Numbered from the stretch's first letter, positions 42,916-51,626 are shown. The stretch is 64,000 nucleotides of DNA from an uncultured Lachnospiraceae bacterium (GCA_900317555.1 ONHF01000004.1:1-64000); one strand, 5' to 3'. Made by a program: numbers and translations. The notes: a model not told the origin generated them from the letters alone.

Positions 42916-44486
42916 CCACGTGGCTTCTGGGAAATACGCTGTGCCGGGAAAACGCTCCGGTAAAGGCGCATGTCAGATATAAGGACGTGTTTTCGATCGC
43001 CGGCATTATCGGCATGGTTACCCTTCTCGGTCTTCTGATCCATTATCTCGGATTTTCCGATGTTTCGGTGATCACGCTGTATATTCTGGCCGTGCAGATC
43101 ATCGCGGTCCGCGTCAGCGGCCGGATCAGCAATGCCGTCGTATCCCTTCTGTGCGTCGCGATTTACAACTTTTTCTTTACGGATCCCAAGTATACGCTCC
43201 TTGCTTACGATCCCGATTATCCGATGACGTTTGTCATCATGTTTATCGTTTCTTTCCTCGCGGGTTCCCTCGCCGACAGGCTCAAGCGTATGGCAGGACA
43301 GTCCGAGCGCAACCGCTACCGCACGCAGATTCTGTATGATACAAGTCAGCTTTTAAACAAAGCGCTGGTATCACAGGAGGCAGCCGAAGTACTGGGCGTA
43401 CAGCTGCACAAGCTCCTCGACAGAGACACAGTGGTGGCCTGCATCGATGAAGAAGGAAAAATCGCCTGCCGCTATTATCCGGACACCTGCCGCTCTACCT
43501 TTGAAGGGCAGGCGGATCAGGACGCGCTTGTCTGGTCAGTCAGAAGCCGCGCAAAGTCCGGCGCGGGGACGTCCGTCTATCCCGGCGCCCGCTGCAGCTA
43601 CGCTCCGCTTTATCAGGGAAGTCATACGTATGGGGCGGTCGGTGTTTTGCCGGGCGATGCCGGACTCGATGAGTTCTCGGAAAGCATCATGAGCGCGATC
43701 ATCAGCCAGTGCGAGCTTGCGATGGAAAACATCCGCTCCGTCAAAGATAAAGAAGAGGCGGCAATGAAAGCGCAGAATGAGAAGCTGCGCGCCGATCTTC
43801 TGCGTTCGATTTCTCATGATCTGCGAACGCCTCTGACTTCCATTTCCGGAAACGCGAGCATGCTGATGAATTCGGAGCAGACTTTTGATGAAGCGACACG
43901 CCGTCAGCTCTATACCGACATTTATGACGATTCGATCTGGCTGGTCAATCTGGTCGAGAATCTGCTTGCCATCAGCCGTGTGCAGAACGGGACTATGCAG
44001 CTGAGAACGACGACAGAGGTGCTGGACGATGTAATCGACGAAGCGCTGCGTCATATTGACAGGCATGTGCAGGAGCATACGCTGACCGTCCGTAAAAGTC
44101 CCGATATCATTCTGGCGAAGATGGATGTCCATCTGATCGTGCAGGTCATCATCAATATCGTTAACAACGCGGTCAAATATACACCGGCAGGATCGGAGAT
44201 CATCGTTTCCACAAGCCAGAAACAGAACATGGCCTACATCACCATTCAGGATAACGGCGGCGGTATTCCGGAAGAAGAGCGGCCGCATCTGTTCGAAATG
44301 TTTTACAATGGAAGCAAAGAAGTAGCAGACGCAAGAAAGAGCATGGGGCTCGGGCTCGCGCTCTGCAAATCCATTGTGGAAGCGCATGGCGGCAGCATCT
44401 TTGAGAAGAATGTTGTACCGCATGGGGCTGCGTTTGTTTTCACGCTTCCTACGGAGGAATTACCGGATGGCGAACAGAAAGTGTAA
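42900..44486 (+). CDS. kdpD: KdpD-like sensor histidine kinase without the N-terminal KdpD/Usp domain
   Basis: The 528-residue kinase starts directly with the DUF4118 four-helix membrane unit (VSVITLYILAVQIIAVRVSGR, then SNAVVSLLCVAIYNFFFTDPKYTL), the middle part of KdpD. A GAF-like part follows (residues 140-275), then the HisKA box LRSISHDLRTPLTSISGNASML with the phospho-His near residue 305. The HATPase boxes are NIVNNAVKYTPAG, DNGGGIPEE and GLGLALCKSIVEAHGG. The cytoplasmic KdpD/Usp domains that bind ATP or c-di-AMP in E. coli and staphylococci are missing. It probably senses K+ status or turgor and controls the ktr genes with KdpE. Confidence 0.92.
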   Translation: MFSRLTTWLLGNTLCRENAPVKAHVRYKDVFSIAGIIGMVTLLGLLIHYLGFSDVSVITLYILAVQIIAVRVSGRISNAVVSLLCVAIYNFFFTDPKYTLLAYDPDYPMTFVIMFIVSFLAGSLADRLKRMAGQSERNRYRTQILYDTSQLLNKALVSQEAAEVLGVQLHKLLDRDTVVACIDEEGKIACRYYPDTCRSTFEGQADQDALVWSVRSRAKSGAGTSVYPGARCSYAPLYQGSHTYGAVGVLPGDAGLDEFSESIMSAIISQCELAMENIRSVKDKEEAAMKAQNEKLRADLLRSISHDLRTPLTSISGNASMLMNSEQTFDEATRRQLYTDIYDDSIWLVNLVENLLAISRVQNGTMQLRTTTEVLDDVIDEALRHIDRHVQEHTLTVRKSPDIILAKMDVHLIVQVIINIVNNAVKYTPAGSEIIVSTSQKQNMAYITIQDNGGGIPEEERPHLFEMFYNGSKEVADARKSMGLGLALCKSIVEAHGGSIFEKNVVPHGAAFVFTLPTEELPDGEQKV

Positions 44487-45177
44487 CATACTTGTCATAG
44501 AAGATGATCCGCAGATCCGCAAACTGATGGCGACATCGCTGACCGCGGAAGGGTACGGCGTCGAAACGGCCTACAACGGGACGCACGGGCTGCAGGCTCT
44601 GCGCCTCGGCCATGTCGACATCTGTCTGCTGGATCTGGGCCTTCCGGATATGGACGGAGTTTCAATTATCAGCAAAGTACGCAGTTTCAGCAATCTGCCG
44701 ATCATCGTCGTCAGCGCGCGGAGTGAGGATTCGGACAAAATCGGCGCACTCGACGCCGGAGCGGACGATTATCTGACGAAACCTTTTTCCGTAGAAGAAC
44801 TGATGGCGCGGATCCGGGTTGCGCAGCGCAGAATTGCCGCGCAGATACAGTCCGGCGGCGGGAATGAGGGAAACGCGGTCTTTCATAACGGCGATCTGAC
44901 GATCGACTATGTCTCCGGCTGCGTTTATCTGTCCGGTAAAGAACTGCAGCTGACGCCGATCGAATACAAGCTTTTGTGTCTCCTTGCGAGGAACGAGGGG
45001 CGCGTGCTGACGCACACTTATATCACGGATCATATCTGGGGCAATTCACTGGATTCGGATGTGGCTTCGCTCCGGGTTTTCATGGCTTCACTTCGCAAGA
45101 AAATCGAGAAGGACACCTCCCATCCCCGCTACATTCAAACGCATGTCGGGATTGGGTACAGGATGATGAAGCAGTAG
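44467..45177 (+). CDS. kdpE: KdpE-like response regulator (OmpR family)
   Basis: The 236-residue regulator has a receiver domain with the acidic pair EDD, the phospho-Asp in CLLDLGLPDMDG, Thr/Ser in IIVVSARSED and Lys in DYLTKPFSV. An OmpR-type winged helix follows: LTPIEYKLLCLLARNEGRVLTH, then DSDVASLRVFMASLRKKIEKD and the wing GIGYRMM. The ATG lies inside the end of the kinase gene (20-base overlap) with ACGGAGG upstream, so the pair are made together. The likely target is its own operon, since no kdpFABC genes are in the window. Confidence 0.93.
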   Translation: MANRKCNILVIEDDPQIRKLMATSLTAEGYGVETAYNGTHGLQALRLGHVDICLLDLGLPDMDGVSIISKVRSFSNLPIIVVSARSEDSDKIGALDAGADDYLTKPFSVEELMARIRVAQRRIAAQIQSGGGNEGNAVFHNGDLTIDYVSGCVYLSGKELQLTPIEYKLLCLLARNEGRVLTHTYITDHIWGNSLDSDVASLRVFMASLRKKIEKDTSHPRYIQTHVGIGYRMMKQ

Positions 45178-45475
45178 GGGGCGGCGTGAGCGTTCGCGGT
45201 GGCGCCGTGAGCGGCGAGCGGAGCGGGCGCAGGCAGCGTTCGCGGTGGCGCCGTGAGCGTTTGCGGTGGCTCGTGAGCGGCGAGCGCAGGCAGAGCCGGG
45301 CTGCGGCGGCGCCCGCAGCTGGCTCGTCTGCCTGCGGCGTTTTCCGCGGCTGTCGCTGCCTCGTGCCGACGGGCTGCCGGGCATCTTTGCGAAATCTTAA
45401 TACGACCGGGTTCAATCCTTATGCAGGCTTTATCTCCTCTGTGTGACAATGTGACCATAAGAGGAGGAAATAGCA
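45178..45475. repeat. GC-rich tandem repeats after kdpE
   Basis: Three imperfect copies of a unit of about 24 bases lie at 45190-45213, 45236-45259 and 45257-45279. They share GCGGTGG and GTGAGCG cores; the first two are identical. Further GGCGAGCG and GCAGGCAG motifs are interspersed to about 45300. The stretch is far more GC-rich than its surroundings and has no coding gene with a ribosome site. It is followed by the leader of the 26-residue peptide gene. Confidence 0.7.
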
Positions 45476-45556
45476 ATGGGTAACGTTCTATTATTAGTTA
45501 TGGTTGTTGCATGCGGGATCTGGATGTATTCGGTTGTGGCACGCATTTTTCATTGA
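45476..45556 (+). CDS. 26-residue hydrophobic peptide, KdpF-like in size
   Basis: A strong AGAGGAGG ribosome site lies before an ATG that opens a 26-codon frame: MGNVLLLVMVVACGIWMYSV, then VARIFH and stop. It is a single membrane-spanning helix with a polar N-terminus and a basic C-terminus. Size and nature recall KdpF (about 29 residues), the small stabilising subunit of the KdpABC pump. Placement just after kdpDE supports a link to potassium, but no homology is proven and kdpABC is absent here. Confidence 0.65.
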   Translation: MGNVLLLVMVVACGIWMYSVVARIFH

Positions 45557-46148
45557 AATAAAACACCGAATTTCAGAATAGAAGATTTTCTCCCCGCCTC
45601 CCGGAGTATTTCGGGAGGCGGACTTGTATTCAGGAGCTGGCCGCCAGCTCTTTTTTTATTGTCACGGCGATGGCATTAGCCTTCTGCGTGGTGATTTTTT
45701 CATCCGGATGGCACTTGTTTGTCTGACGCCTGTCTTCTGCATCTTACTTTTTCGTAAATTTGCCATCCGCCTGAAAATTTTATCCTCTGGAATGAAATTT
45801 TAGCAGGGATTTCTTTGAAATTTCCTTCCGTCGAACAAATCTCCGATGTGGGAGGAAGATAATTCTTGCCGGCACAAGAAAATTTCTCCAAGGATGCCAT
45901 CTGCATACAGGATTTCTGCTTCGGGAGGAAAGTGCGTTCCTTCCGCAATTACAAATTCATCTACGGATGGAAAGTATCATATATTCATTGTAATTCTGTG
46001 CCGGAAGTATTACAGATAGAAGGAAATTCCAGCTGGAGACAAATATCTTTGCTCCATCTGTTTTGCCATTTCACTTAACAGATAGAATCCTGTATAATAT
46101 TTCCGATCTGTTGTTACGAAAAAGATTCACAAAGGAGACAATTAATAA
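45557..46148. other. Intergenic stretch with terminators and no recognised gene
   Basis: A perfect hairpin (CCGCCTCCCG and CGGGAGGCGG, 45594-45621) without a T-run comes first, then a strong terminator (45634-45657). From 45700 to 46080 the DNA is AT-richer, with several GGAGGAA/TTCCTTCC motifs of both polarities; open frames of about 80 codons exist on both strands but look non-coding. A TATAAT box lies at 46094-46099, before the NifX-FKBP gene. Confidence 0.5.
45634..45657 (+). terminator. Terminator of the ktr-kdp-peptide unit
   Basis: GAGCTGG-CCG-CCAGCTC is followed by seven T. Confidence 0.9.
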
Positions 46149-47108
46149 ATGAGAATCGCAGTACCCTATGAAGACGGCAGGATCTTCCAGCATTTCGGAA
46201 GAACGCAGCAATTCAAGATCTATGATACAGATGGCAGCACTGTCCTCCATGCAGAGGTTATGAGCACAGATGGCGTAATGCATGAGGCGCTGGCTGTGGT
46301 TCTGGCTGGAAATGGTGTCGATGTGCTTGTCTGCGGCGGCCTTGGAGCCGGCGCGATGTCCGCGCTGCAGGAAGCCGGGATCCGGGTCGTTTCCGGCGCA
46401 TCCGGAGATGCCGATACTGCTGTAGCTGCATTTCTTGATGGCAGCCTGAGAAGTGAAGGCGTCAATTGCAATCACGACGAGGATAACGCGGAAGAATACC
46501 GCGGCTGCTCCGATGACTGTGAAGGTGGCTGCTGCGGCGGCCGCGGTAATATTGCGAGCTGTGACTGCGGCGGGGACTCCTGCGGGTGCGGCGGCTGCGG
46601 CGACGATGAATCCTGCGGCTGCGGCGATGACTGCGAAGGCGGCTGCTGCGGCAGCTGCGGACACTATGAGCCGGACTTTGACGGCCCTAACATCGGCAAA
46701 ACAGTTCGCGTCCACTACGAAGGTACGCTGGATGATGGCACTTGTTTTGACTCCTCGTATGAGAGAAACGAGCCCCTGTCTTTCGTCTGCGGAAGCGGAA
46801 GAATGATCCACGGATTTGATAAGGCTGTCGCGCTCATGAATGCGGGCGATATCATCAACATCCACCTCACACCGGATGAGGCCTACGGCGAGGCAGATCC
46901 TTCTGCAATTATGAAGATGCCGATCGCGAATCTGCCCGGCTCGGAAGAGATCGGTGTCGGCGAGCATGTGTATCTTTCCGCGCCGGACGGACAGAGCTTT
47001 CCGGTAACCGTTGTCGCAAAAGATGAAACGTATATCACTTTCGACGCGAACCACGAGCTTGCCGGCAAAGCTTTAAACTTCAAGATCGAGTTGCTGGACG
47101 TCGAGTGA
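46149..47108 (+). CDS. Fusion of NifX/NafY-like metallocofactor domain, Cys-rich linker and SlyD-like FKBP
   Basis: The 319-residue protein joins three parts. Residues 1-103 are a dinitrogenase iron-molybdenum-cofactor-binding (NifX/NafY/MTH1175-like) domain: MRIAVPYEDGRIFQHFGR and VDVLVCGGLGAGAMSALQEAGI. Residues 107-170 form a linker with 16 Cys, including the repeated unit DDCEGGCCG. Residues 176-319 are an FKBP-type prolyl isomerase with the insert typical of SlyD: VRVHYEGTLDDGTCFDSSY, GSGRMIHGFDKAV, TPDEAYGEAD, then GEHVYLSAPDG. SlyD-type proteins bind metals and assist metalloenzyme maturation, so a metal chaperone is plausible. AAAGGAG lies before the ATG. No nif genes are in the window. 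Confidence 0.92.
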   Translation: MRIAVPYEDGRIFQHFGRTQQFKIYDTDGSTVLHAEVMSTDGVMHEALAVVLAGNGVDVLVCGGLGAGAMSALQEAGIRVVSGASGDADTAVAAFLDGSLRSEGVNCNHDEDNAEEYRGCSDDCEGGCCGGRGNIASCDCGGDSCGCGGCGDDESCGCGDDCEGGCCGSCGHYEPDFDGPNIGKTVRVHYEGTLDDGTCFDSSYERNEPLSFVCGSGRMIHGFDKAVALMNAGDIINIHLTPDEAYGEADPSAIMKMPIANLPGSEEIGVGEHVYLSAPDGQSFPVTVVAKDETYITFDANHELAGKALNFKIELLDVE

Positions 47109-47213
47109 TACGCAAGCCGCCAAAGCCAATGCCGGCGAAACGCGCCCGGGCCGAATGCTGTGAAAAACGCCGAGGCTGAATGCCGGCGAATTCATCGCCA
47201 GATAATTTAAAAT

Positions 47214-47261
47214 GCGGAGCGTGCTGACCGAAATAGAAATATTTCTTGCAGCATGCTCCGC
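47214..47261. terminator. Bidirectional terminator between the NifX-FKBP gene and the LUD gene
   Basis: GCGGAGCGTGCTG pairs with CAGCATGCTCCGC (one G-T/A mismatch) around a loop, with AAAA on one side and CTTTTT on the other. The two genes converge here. Confidence 0.85.
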
Positions 47262-47266
47262 GCTTT

Positions 47267-47917
47267 TTAAAATCCCAGTGTTTCGCCAATCAGGATAACC
47301 TTGATTCTTCCGTTTTTCGAGTCATTTCTTGTAATGACAATGTTGTTGCATATGGAGTCCGGGCTATTGCAGTTGCCGCACATGCCGGTTACCTTGCAGG
47401 GAGTGTGAATATCAAATCTCTGCGCATTGATCGGCGCGGCTGTATGTCTCGCCCGTGCGATCGCGTCTTCCAGCGTGGCCGCTGCTTTGTCCATGGACGC
47501 CAGCACAATGACGCTCTTCGGTCCATAGAGCAGTGCCGCGAGCCGGTTTCCATTGCCATCGATGTTCACAAGCTGTCCGTCTTCACTGAAAGCGTTGGTT
47601 CCCATGATGTAAACATCTGTGTCAAAAGCCTGCAGATAAACTGTTCTGCGTTCTTCGGGCGTAACAGCTTTGGATCTGTCGATAAATGTTACTTCGCCGC
47701 GCTTCTCTCGCTCCCGCAGCGCATCAAACACGCCGATCTGCGCCGCCGTCATTGTGCCTCCGTTCGCCACCTTTGCACCGTCCGGGATCAGCTCCATAAC
47801 TTTTGTAAGCGCCTGCCTGCCGTCCCTGGCATAGAAAGCCTTCATGTGCCGGCGTTCGAATGCTTTGATGAGGGATGCCGCATACTTTTCATTTCTTGTT
47901 TCCATAAATTCGTTCAT
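47267..47917 (-). CDS. LUD-domain (LutC/YkgG-like) protein
   Basis: The 216-residue protein has the LUD/DUF162 fold: IPDGAKVANGGTMTAAQIGVFDAL, FDTDVYIMGTNAFSEDGQLVNIDGNGNRLAALLYGPKSVIVL, and the C-terminal Cys cluster CKVTGMCGNCNSPDSICN. Relatives form part of lactate-oxidation complexes (LutABC) or stand alone. The four closely spaced Cys could hold an iron-sulfur cluster. No lutA or lutB gene is adjacent. It is divergent from the MEMO-AMMECR1 gene; TATAATTT-like boxes lie in the gap of 121 bases. A start four codons downstream is possible. Confidence 0.9.
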   Translation of the reverse strand: MNEFMETRNEKYAASLIKAFERRHMKAFYARDGRQALTKVMELIPDGAKVANGGTMTAAQIGVFDALREREKRGEVTFIDRSKAVTPEERRTVYLQAFDTDVYIMGTNAFSEDGQLVNIDGNGNRLAALLYGPKSVIVLASMDKAAATLEDAIARARHTAAPINAQRFDIHTPCKVTGMCGNCNSPDSICNNIVITRNDSKNGRIKVILIGETLGF

Positions 47918-48038
47918 GCTGAAGAATCTCCTTTACAGATGCCTGTATAATTTCAAGTGCGATCATTTATCCCATTATAAACCCAAAGCTGTTCTATAAT
48001 ATATTTATCTGTATTTCACTCAAATCGGAGGTGATCCT

Positions 48039-49472
48039 ATGTCCATCGTCGGAAGCATCCTGGTTCCGCATCCTCCCCTGATTATTCCCGAAGTCGGGAA
48101 AGGGGAAGAGAAGTCGATTGCACAGACAACCGCAGCATACGAAGAAGCGGCTTCATTTGCGGCCTCTCTGCAGCCCGAAACGCTCATCATCTCATCCCCG
48201 CACAGCACCATGTACAGGGATTATTTCCACATTTCCAAAGGCGAGTCCGCGAAAGGAAATCTGTCGGCGTTCGGCGCTCCGGGCGTTCGTTTTTACGAAG
48301 AATATGACACAGAATTAGTGCGGGAAATCTGCCGTCTTGCGGATCAGGAAAACTTTCCCGCAGGCATCCTCAGTGAACGTGATCCCCTTCTGGATCACGG
48401 CACGATGATCCCTCTGTATTTTCTGCACCGGCAGTGGTCTTCCGGCAAACAGCCGCCTTTCCGCATCATCCGCATCGGTCTGTCCGGCCTTTCCCTGGAA
48501 GACCACTATCGTTTCGGCATGCTGATCCGGAAAGCCGTAGACAGTTTAGGCCGGCGCGCCGTTTATGTCGCAAGCGGAGATCTCTCCCACAAGCTCAAAT
48601 CTTACGGCCCGTATGGCTACGCAAAGGAAGGCCCTGCCTATGACGAACAGGTTATGAAAGTGTGCGGCGGGGGATGTTTTGGCGGCCTGTTTGACTTTGC
48701 GCCCGCATTCCTTGAAAAAGCAGCAGAATGCGGGCACCGGAGCTTCGTCATCATGGCAGGCGCGCTCGACGGCCGCAGTGTCGAGGCAAAGGAGCTTTCC
48801 CATCAGGATATTACCGGCGTCGGATACGGCGTCTGCACGTTCAGCGTCCGCGGAGAGGACGGGTCGCGCCACTTCCTTGAACGGCGCCTGCAGGCAGAGC
48901 AGGCGCGGACAGAAAGCGCCCGCAAAGAGGAAGATCCATGGACGTCGCTCGCGCGCTTTACCATCGAAAGCTTTGTGCGGGAAGGTGTCATTCCGTCCGT
49001 GTCCGGGAACGCGGCCATTTGCGGAGCGGTAAAACATCCCATTCCGGACGCGCTTCTCTCGGAAAGCGCCGGTGTATTTGTTTCGATCCATGAACACGGC
49101 GAACTGCGCGGCTGTATCGGAACGATTCTCCCTACGCGGAAAAACATCGCCGAAGAGATCATTCAGAACGCGGTCAGCGCCTGCTCGGAAGATCCGCGCT
49201 TTTCTCCGGTTACACAGCGCGAGCTCCCGTATCTTGAACTGTCGGTCGATGTCCTTGGAAAGCCGGAGAACATCAAAGGACCGGAGGAGCTGGATGTGCA
49301 CCGGTATGGTGTCATTGTCAGCAAAGGTGCCCGGCGCGGGCTCCTGCTTCCTGATCTGGACAGTGTTGACTCTATCGATCAACAGATCCGCATCGCAAAA
49401 CAGAAAGCAGGTATTGATCCCTCTGAAAAGGATGTGACATTGCAACGGTTCGAAGTCATCCGCCACCATTGA
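48039..49472 (+). CDS. AmmeMemoRadiSam system protein: MEMO1-AMMECR1 fusion
   Basis: The 477-residue protein begins with a MEMO domain (about 1-265). It shows SILVPHPPLIIPEVGKGEE, SPHSTMYRDYFHI, LLDHGTMIPLYFLHR and VASGDLSHKLKSYG, with His and Cys residues that bind metal in MEMO1. MEMO is related to LigB extradiol dioxygenases. From about residue 305 an AMMECR1 domain follows, with GVFVSIHEHGELRGCIGTILP, DPRFSPVTQRELPYLELSVDVL and the RGLLLPDLD ending. GGAGGTGATC is a near-perfect ribosome site. The radical SAM gene follows at once. The three parts co-occur in many anaerobes; their reaction is unknown. Confidence 0.94.
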   Translation: MSIVGSILVPHPPLIIPEVGKGEEKSIAQTTAAYEEAASFAASLQPETLIISSPHSTMYRDYFHISKGESAKGNLSAFGAPGVRFYEEYDTELVREICRLADQENFPAGILSERDPLLDHGTMIPLYFLHRQWSSGKQPPFRIIRIGLSGLSLEDHYRFGMLIRKAVDSLGRRAVYVASGDLSHKLKSYGPYGYAKEGPAYDEQVMKVCGGGCFGGLFDFAPAFLEKAAECGHRSFVIMAGALDGRSVEAKELSHQDITGVGYGVCTFSVRGEDGSRHFLERRLQAEQARTESARKEEDPWTSLARFTIESFVREGVIPSVSGNAAICGAVKHPIPDALLSESAGVFVSIHEHGELRGCIGTILPTRKNIAEEIIQNAVSACSEDPRFSPVTQRELPYLELSVDVLGKPENIKGPEELDVHRYGVIVSKGARRGLLLPDLDSVDSIDQQIRIAKQKAGIDPSEKDVTLQRFEVIRHH

Positions 49473-49507
49473 GCGCGGCTTGCTGCAGAGCTGTGAAGGA
49501 GCTGGAA

Positions 49508-50338
49508 ATGAGATGTCAGGTTTGTTTTCACGGATGTGATCTTGAAGAAGGTCAAACCGGTCTGTGCCGCGCCAGAACGAACATCGGCGGCCGGATCGTA
49601 TGTACCAGTTACGGGAAGGTGACTGCGCTTGCGCTCGATCCCGTCAGTAAAAAACCGCTGGCGCAGTTTCATCCGGGAATGAATGTGCTGTCGGCCGGAA
49701 GCTTCGGCTGCAACCTCTCCTGCCCGTTCTGCCAGAATCACGAGATTTCCATGGCGGACGAATCTTTTCCGGCAAAGCAAGCTTCGCCCGAAGAATTGGC
49801 AGCACTCGCAAAGCGCCTGGTTCCGCAGCGGAATATCGGCATTGCTTTCACATATAACGAACCATTGATCGGCTGGGAATTTGTGCGCGACACAGCGGCT
49901 CTTATTCATAAAGAGGGACTGCTGAACATTCTTGTAACGAACGGAACCGCGTCGCCGCAGGTGCTGGAACAAATCCTGCCCTACGTCGACGCGATGAATA
50001 TAGATCTGAAAACTTTTGATGAAACGATATATCGCCGCGTGCTCGGCGGCGATCTGCAGATGACACTGGACTTCATCCGACGTTCCGCGGCCGCCTGCCA
50101 TGTGGAGCTGACGACCCTGATCGTGCCCGGCATCAGTGACAGCGTAGAACAGATGCGCAGAGAAGCTGCCTGGATTCACGATCTGGAAATCTCACTTGGC
50201 AAAACAATTCCGCTCCATGTCACCCGCTATTTTCCGGCTTACCGGATGGAGGCGGAAGCGCTGCCGGTCCGGACAATAAGACAGCTTGCCGCAGCCGCGC
50301 GGGAACAGTTATCTGCTGTGTATCTGGGGAATTGTTGA
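49508..50338 (+). CDS. AmmeMemoRadiSam system radical SAM enzyme
   Basis: The 276-residue protein has the radical SAM cluster motif in GCNLSCPFCQNHEIS (CX3CX2C) near residue 70, preceded by a Cys-containing N-terminus MRCQVCFHGCDLEEGQTGLC, the usual form in this PflA-like group. FTYNEPLIGWEFVRD and MNIDLKTFDETIYR are SAM-binding strands, and LTTLIVPGISDS is near the end. The ATG at 49508-49510 has AAGGAG upstream; a TTG overlapping the previous stop region is less likely. It is co-transcribed with the MEMO-AMMECR1 gene. Confidence 0.93.
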   Translation: MRCQVCFHGCDLEEGQTGLCRARTNIGGRIVCTSYGKVTALALDPVSKKPLAQFHPGMNVLSAGSFGCNLSCPFCQNHEISMADESFPAKQASPEELAALAKRLVPQRNIGIAFTYNEPLIGWEFVRDTAALIHKEGLLNILVTNGTASPQVLEQILPYVDAMNIDLKTFDETIYRRVLGGDLQMTLDFIRRSAAACHVELTTLIVPGISDSVEQMRREAAWIHDLEISLGKTIPLHVTRYFPAYRMEAEALPVRTIRQLAAAAREQLSAVYLGNC

Positions 50339-50473
50339 TTGCCTCCTGTAGCGCGAACAGCTGCGATACAGAAGGCTACTTGTCTTCCGCACCGTGCGAA
50401 CAGCTGCTCCCGCTAAGAAACGGGCCGCCGCACTTACCTGCGACAGCCCGCTTCCGCTTCCTGACTATTTAAA

Positions 50474-51415
50474 TCACAGCACCATCTTGACCGCGCCATA
50501 CATTCCGGCATCATTGCCAAGCTCCGCAAGCTTGATGACACAGGTTCTGCACGCGTGAAATGCATTCGGCTTGTAATACCTGGACACTACATCCGTCACA
50601 ATGTCGCCAGCCTTGGAAACACCGCCGCCGATGACAATCGCCTCCGGGTCCGTGACCGCCGTAATATTGGCAAGCGCCCTGCCGAGAATCTCTCCGAACT
50701 CTTCGACAATTTCCTTCGCGACCTCGTCTCCCTCTTTCGCGGCGTCAAAAATTGTCTTCGCACTCAGCTCCTCATTGTTGACCAGAATAGTTGACTTCTT
50801 CGTCTTTTCAAGCCTTTTCCGCCCGATTCTGACAATACCCGTCGCTGAGCAGTACTGCTCAAGACAGCCCTTCTTGCCGCAGCCGCAGGTCTCTTCTTCA
50901 TGCGGATTCACCGGCATATGCCCGATTTCCGCGCCTGCGCCATGCGAGCCGTTCACGATCTTCCCGTTGATGATGAGGCCCCCGCCGACGCCGGTTCCAA
51001 GTGTTACCATCAGCATGCTCTTAAATCCGCGGCCGCCGCCCTTCCACTGCTCTCCAAGCGCCGCCGCGTTCGCGTCGTTGACCGCTTCCACCTTGATGCC
51101 TCCCAGCATGCCGGAAAGCTCCTGCGGTACATTGACAACGCCCCAGCCGAGATTGACGCAGTTATTGACAATGCCGCCGTCCAGAACCGGTCCCGGCACA
51201 TCGATGCCGATTCCCAGAATATCCGAAGGATCCAGCTTCTTCTCTTTGATCTTATCCTTGAGAGACTTCGCGATGTCCGGCAGAATATTCTTGCCGTTTT
51301 CCTCTGTTCTCGTAGGGATCTCCCATTTCTCGAGAACCTCTCCCTTTTCATTAAAAAGGCCTTCCTTGACCGTCGTGCCGCCAAGATCAATGCCGAATGC
51401 GTATTTCCCCGCCAT
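50474..51415 (-). CDS. glcK: ROK-family glucokinase
   Basis: This 313-residue sugar kinase phosphorylates glucose with ATP. The phosphate loop is FGIDLGGTTVKEG. VKAVNDANAAALGE-like VEAVNDANAAALGE carries the catalytic Asp. LGTGVGGGLIINGKIV binds ATP/sugar, and GHMPVNPHEEETCGCGKKGCLEQYCS has the ROK zinc motif. The ATG at 51413-51415 is chosen because the fold begins at KYAFGIDLGG; the frame continues upstream without a good ribosome site. It converges on the radical SAM gene and appears monocistronic. Confidence 0.94.
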   Translation of the reverse strand: MAGKYAFGIDLGGTTVKEGLFNEKGEVLEKWEIPTRTEENGKNILPDIAKSLKDKIKEKKLDPSDILGIGIDVPGPVLDGGIVNNCVNLGWGVVNVPQELSGMLGGIKVEAVNDANAAALGEQWKGGGRGFKSMLMVTLGTGVGGGLIINGKIVNGSHGAGAEIGHMPVNPHEEETCGCGKKGCLEQYCSATGIVRIGRKRLEKTKKSTILVNNEELSAKTIFDAAKEGDEVAKEIVEEFGEILGRALANITAVTDPEAIVIGGGVSKAGDIVTDVVSRYYKPNAFHACRTCVIKLAELGNDAGMYGAVKMVL

Positions 51416-51626
51416 AGCTGCTATCCTCCGCTGTTCAATAATAGTTACACGGGCCGTAATAAGCCTATCCATGTCTTGTGGATAGAAAGGTCACGTGTTT
51501 TAACGTAATTAGAATACCGTTTTGGCGGCAGGAAATCAATGCCGGAGGCGCCGGTCGACGCGCAGCCGCCGGAAAGGCAATGCCGGAGACGCCCGGACGC
51601 CGCAAAGGCAGCACCGCCCGCGTCAT

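Noticed and set aside
45190-45279. GC-rich repeats as a CRISPR array
   Set aside because: The units are adjacent or overlapping without unique spacers, and no cas genes are in the window.
45700-46078. Opposing frames of about 80 codons before the NifX-FKBP gene
   Set aside because: Neither has a ribosome site or recognisable sequence; the stretch looks non-coding.
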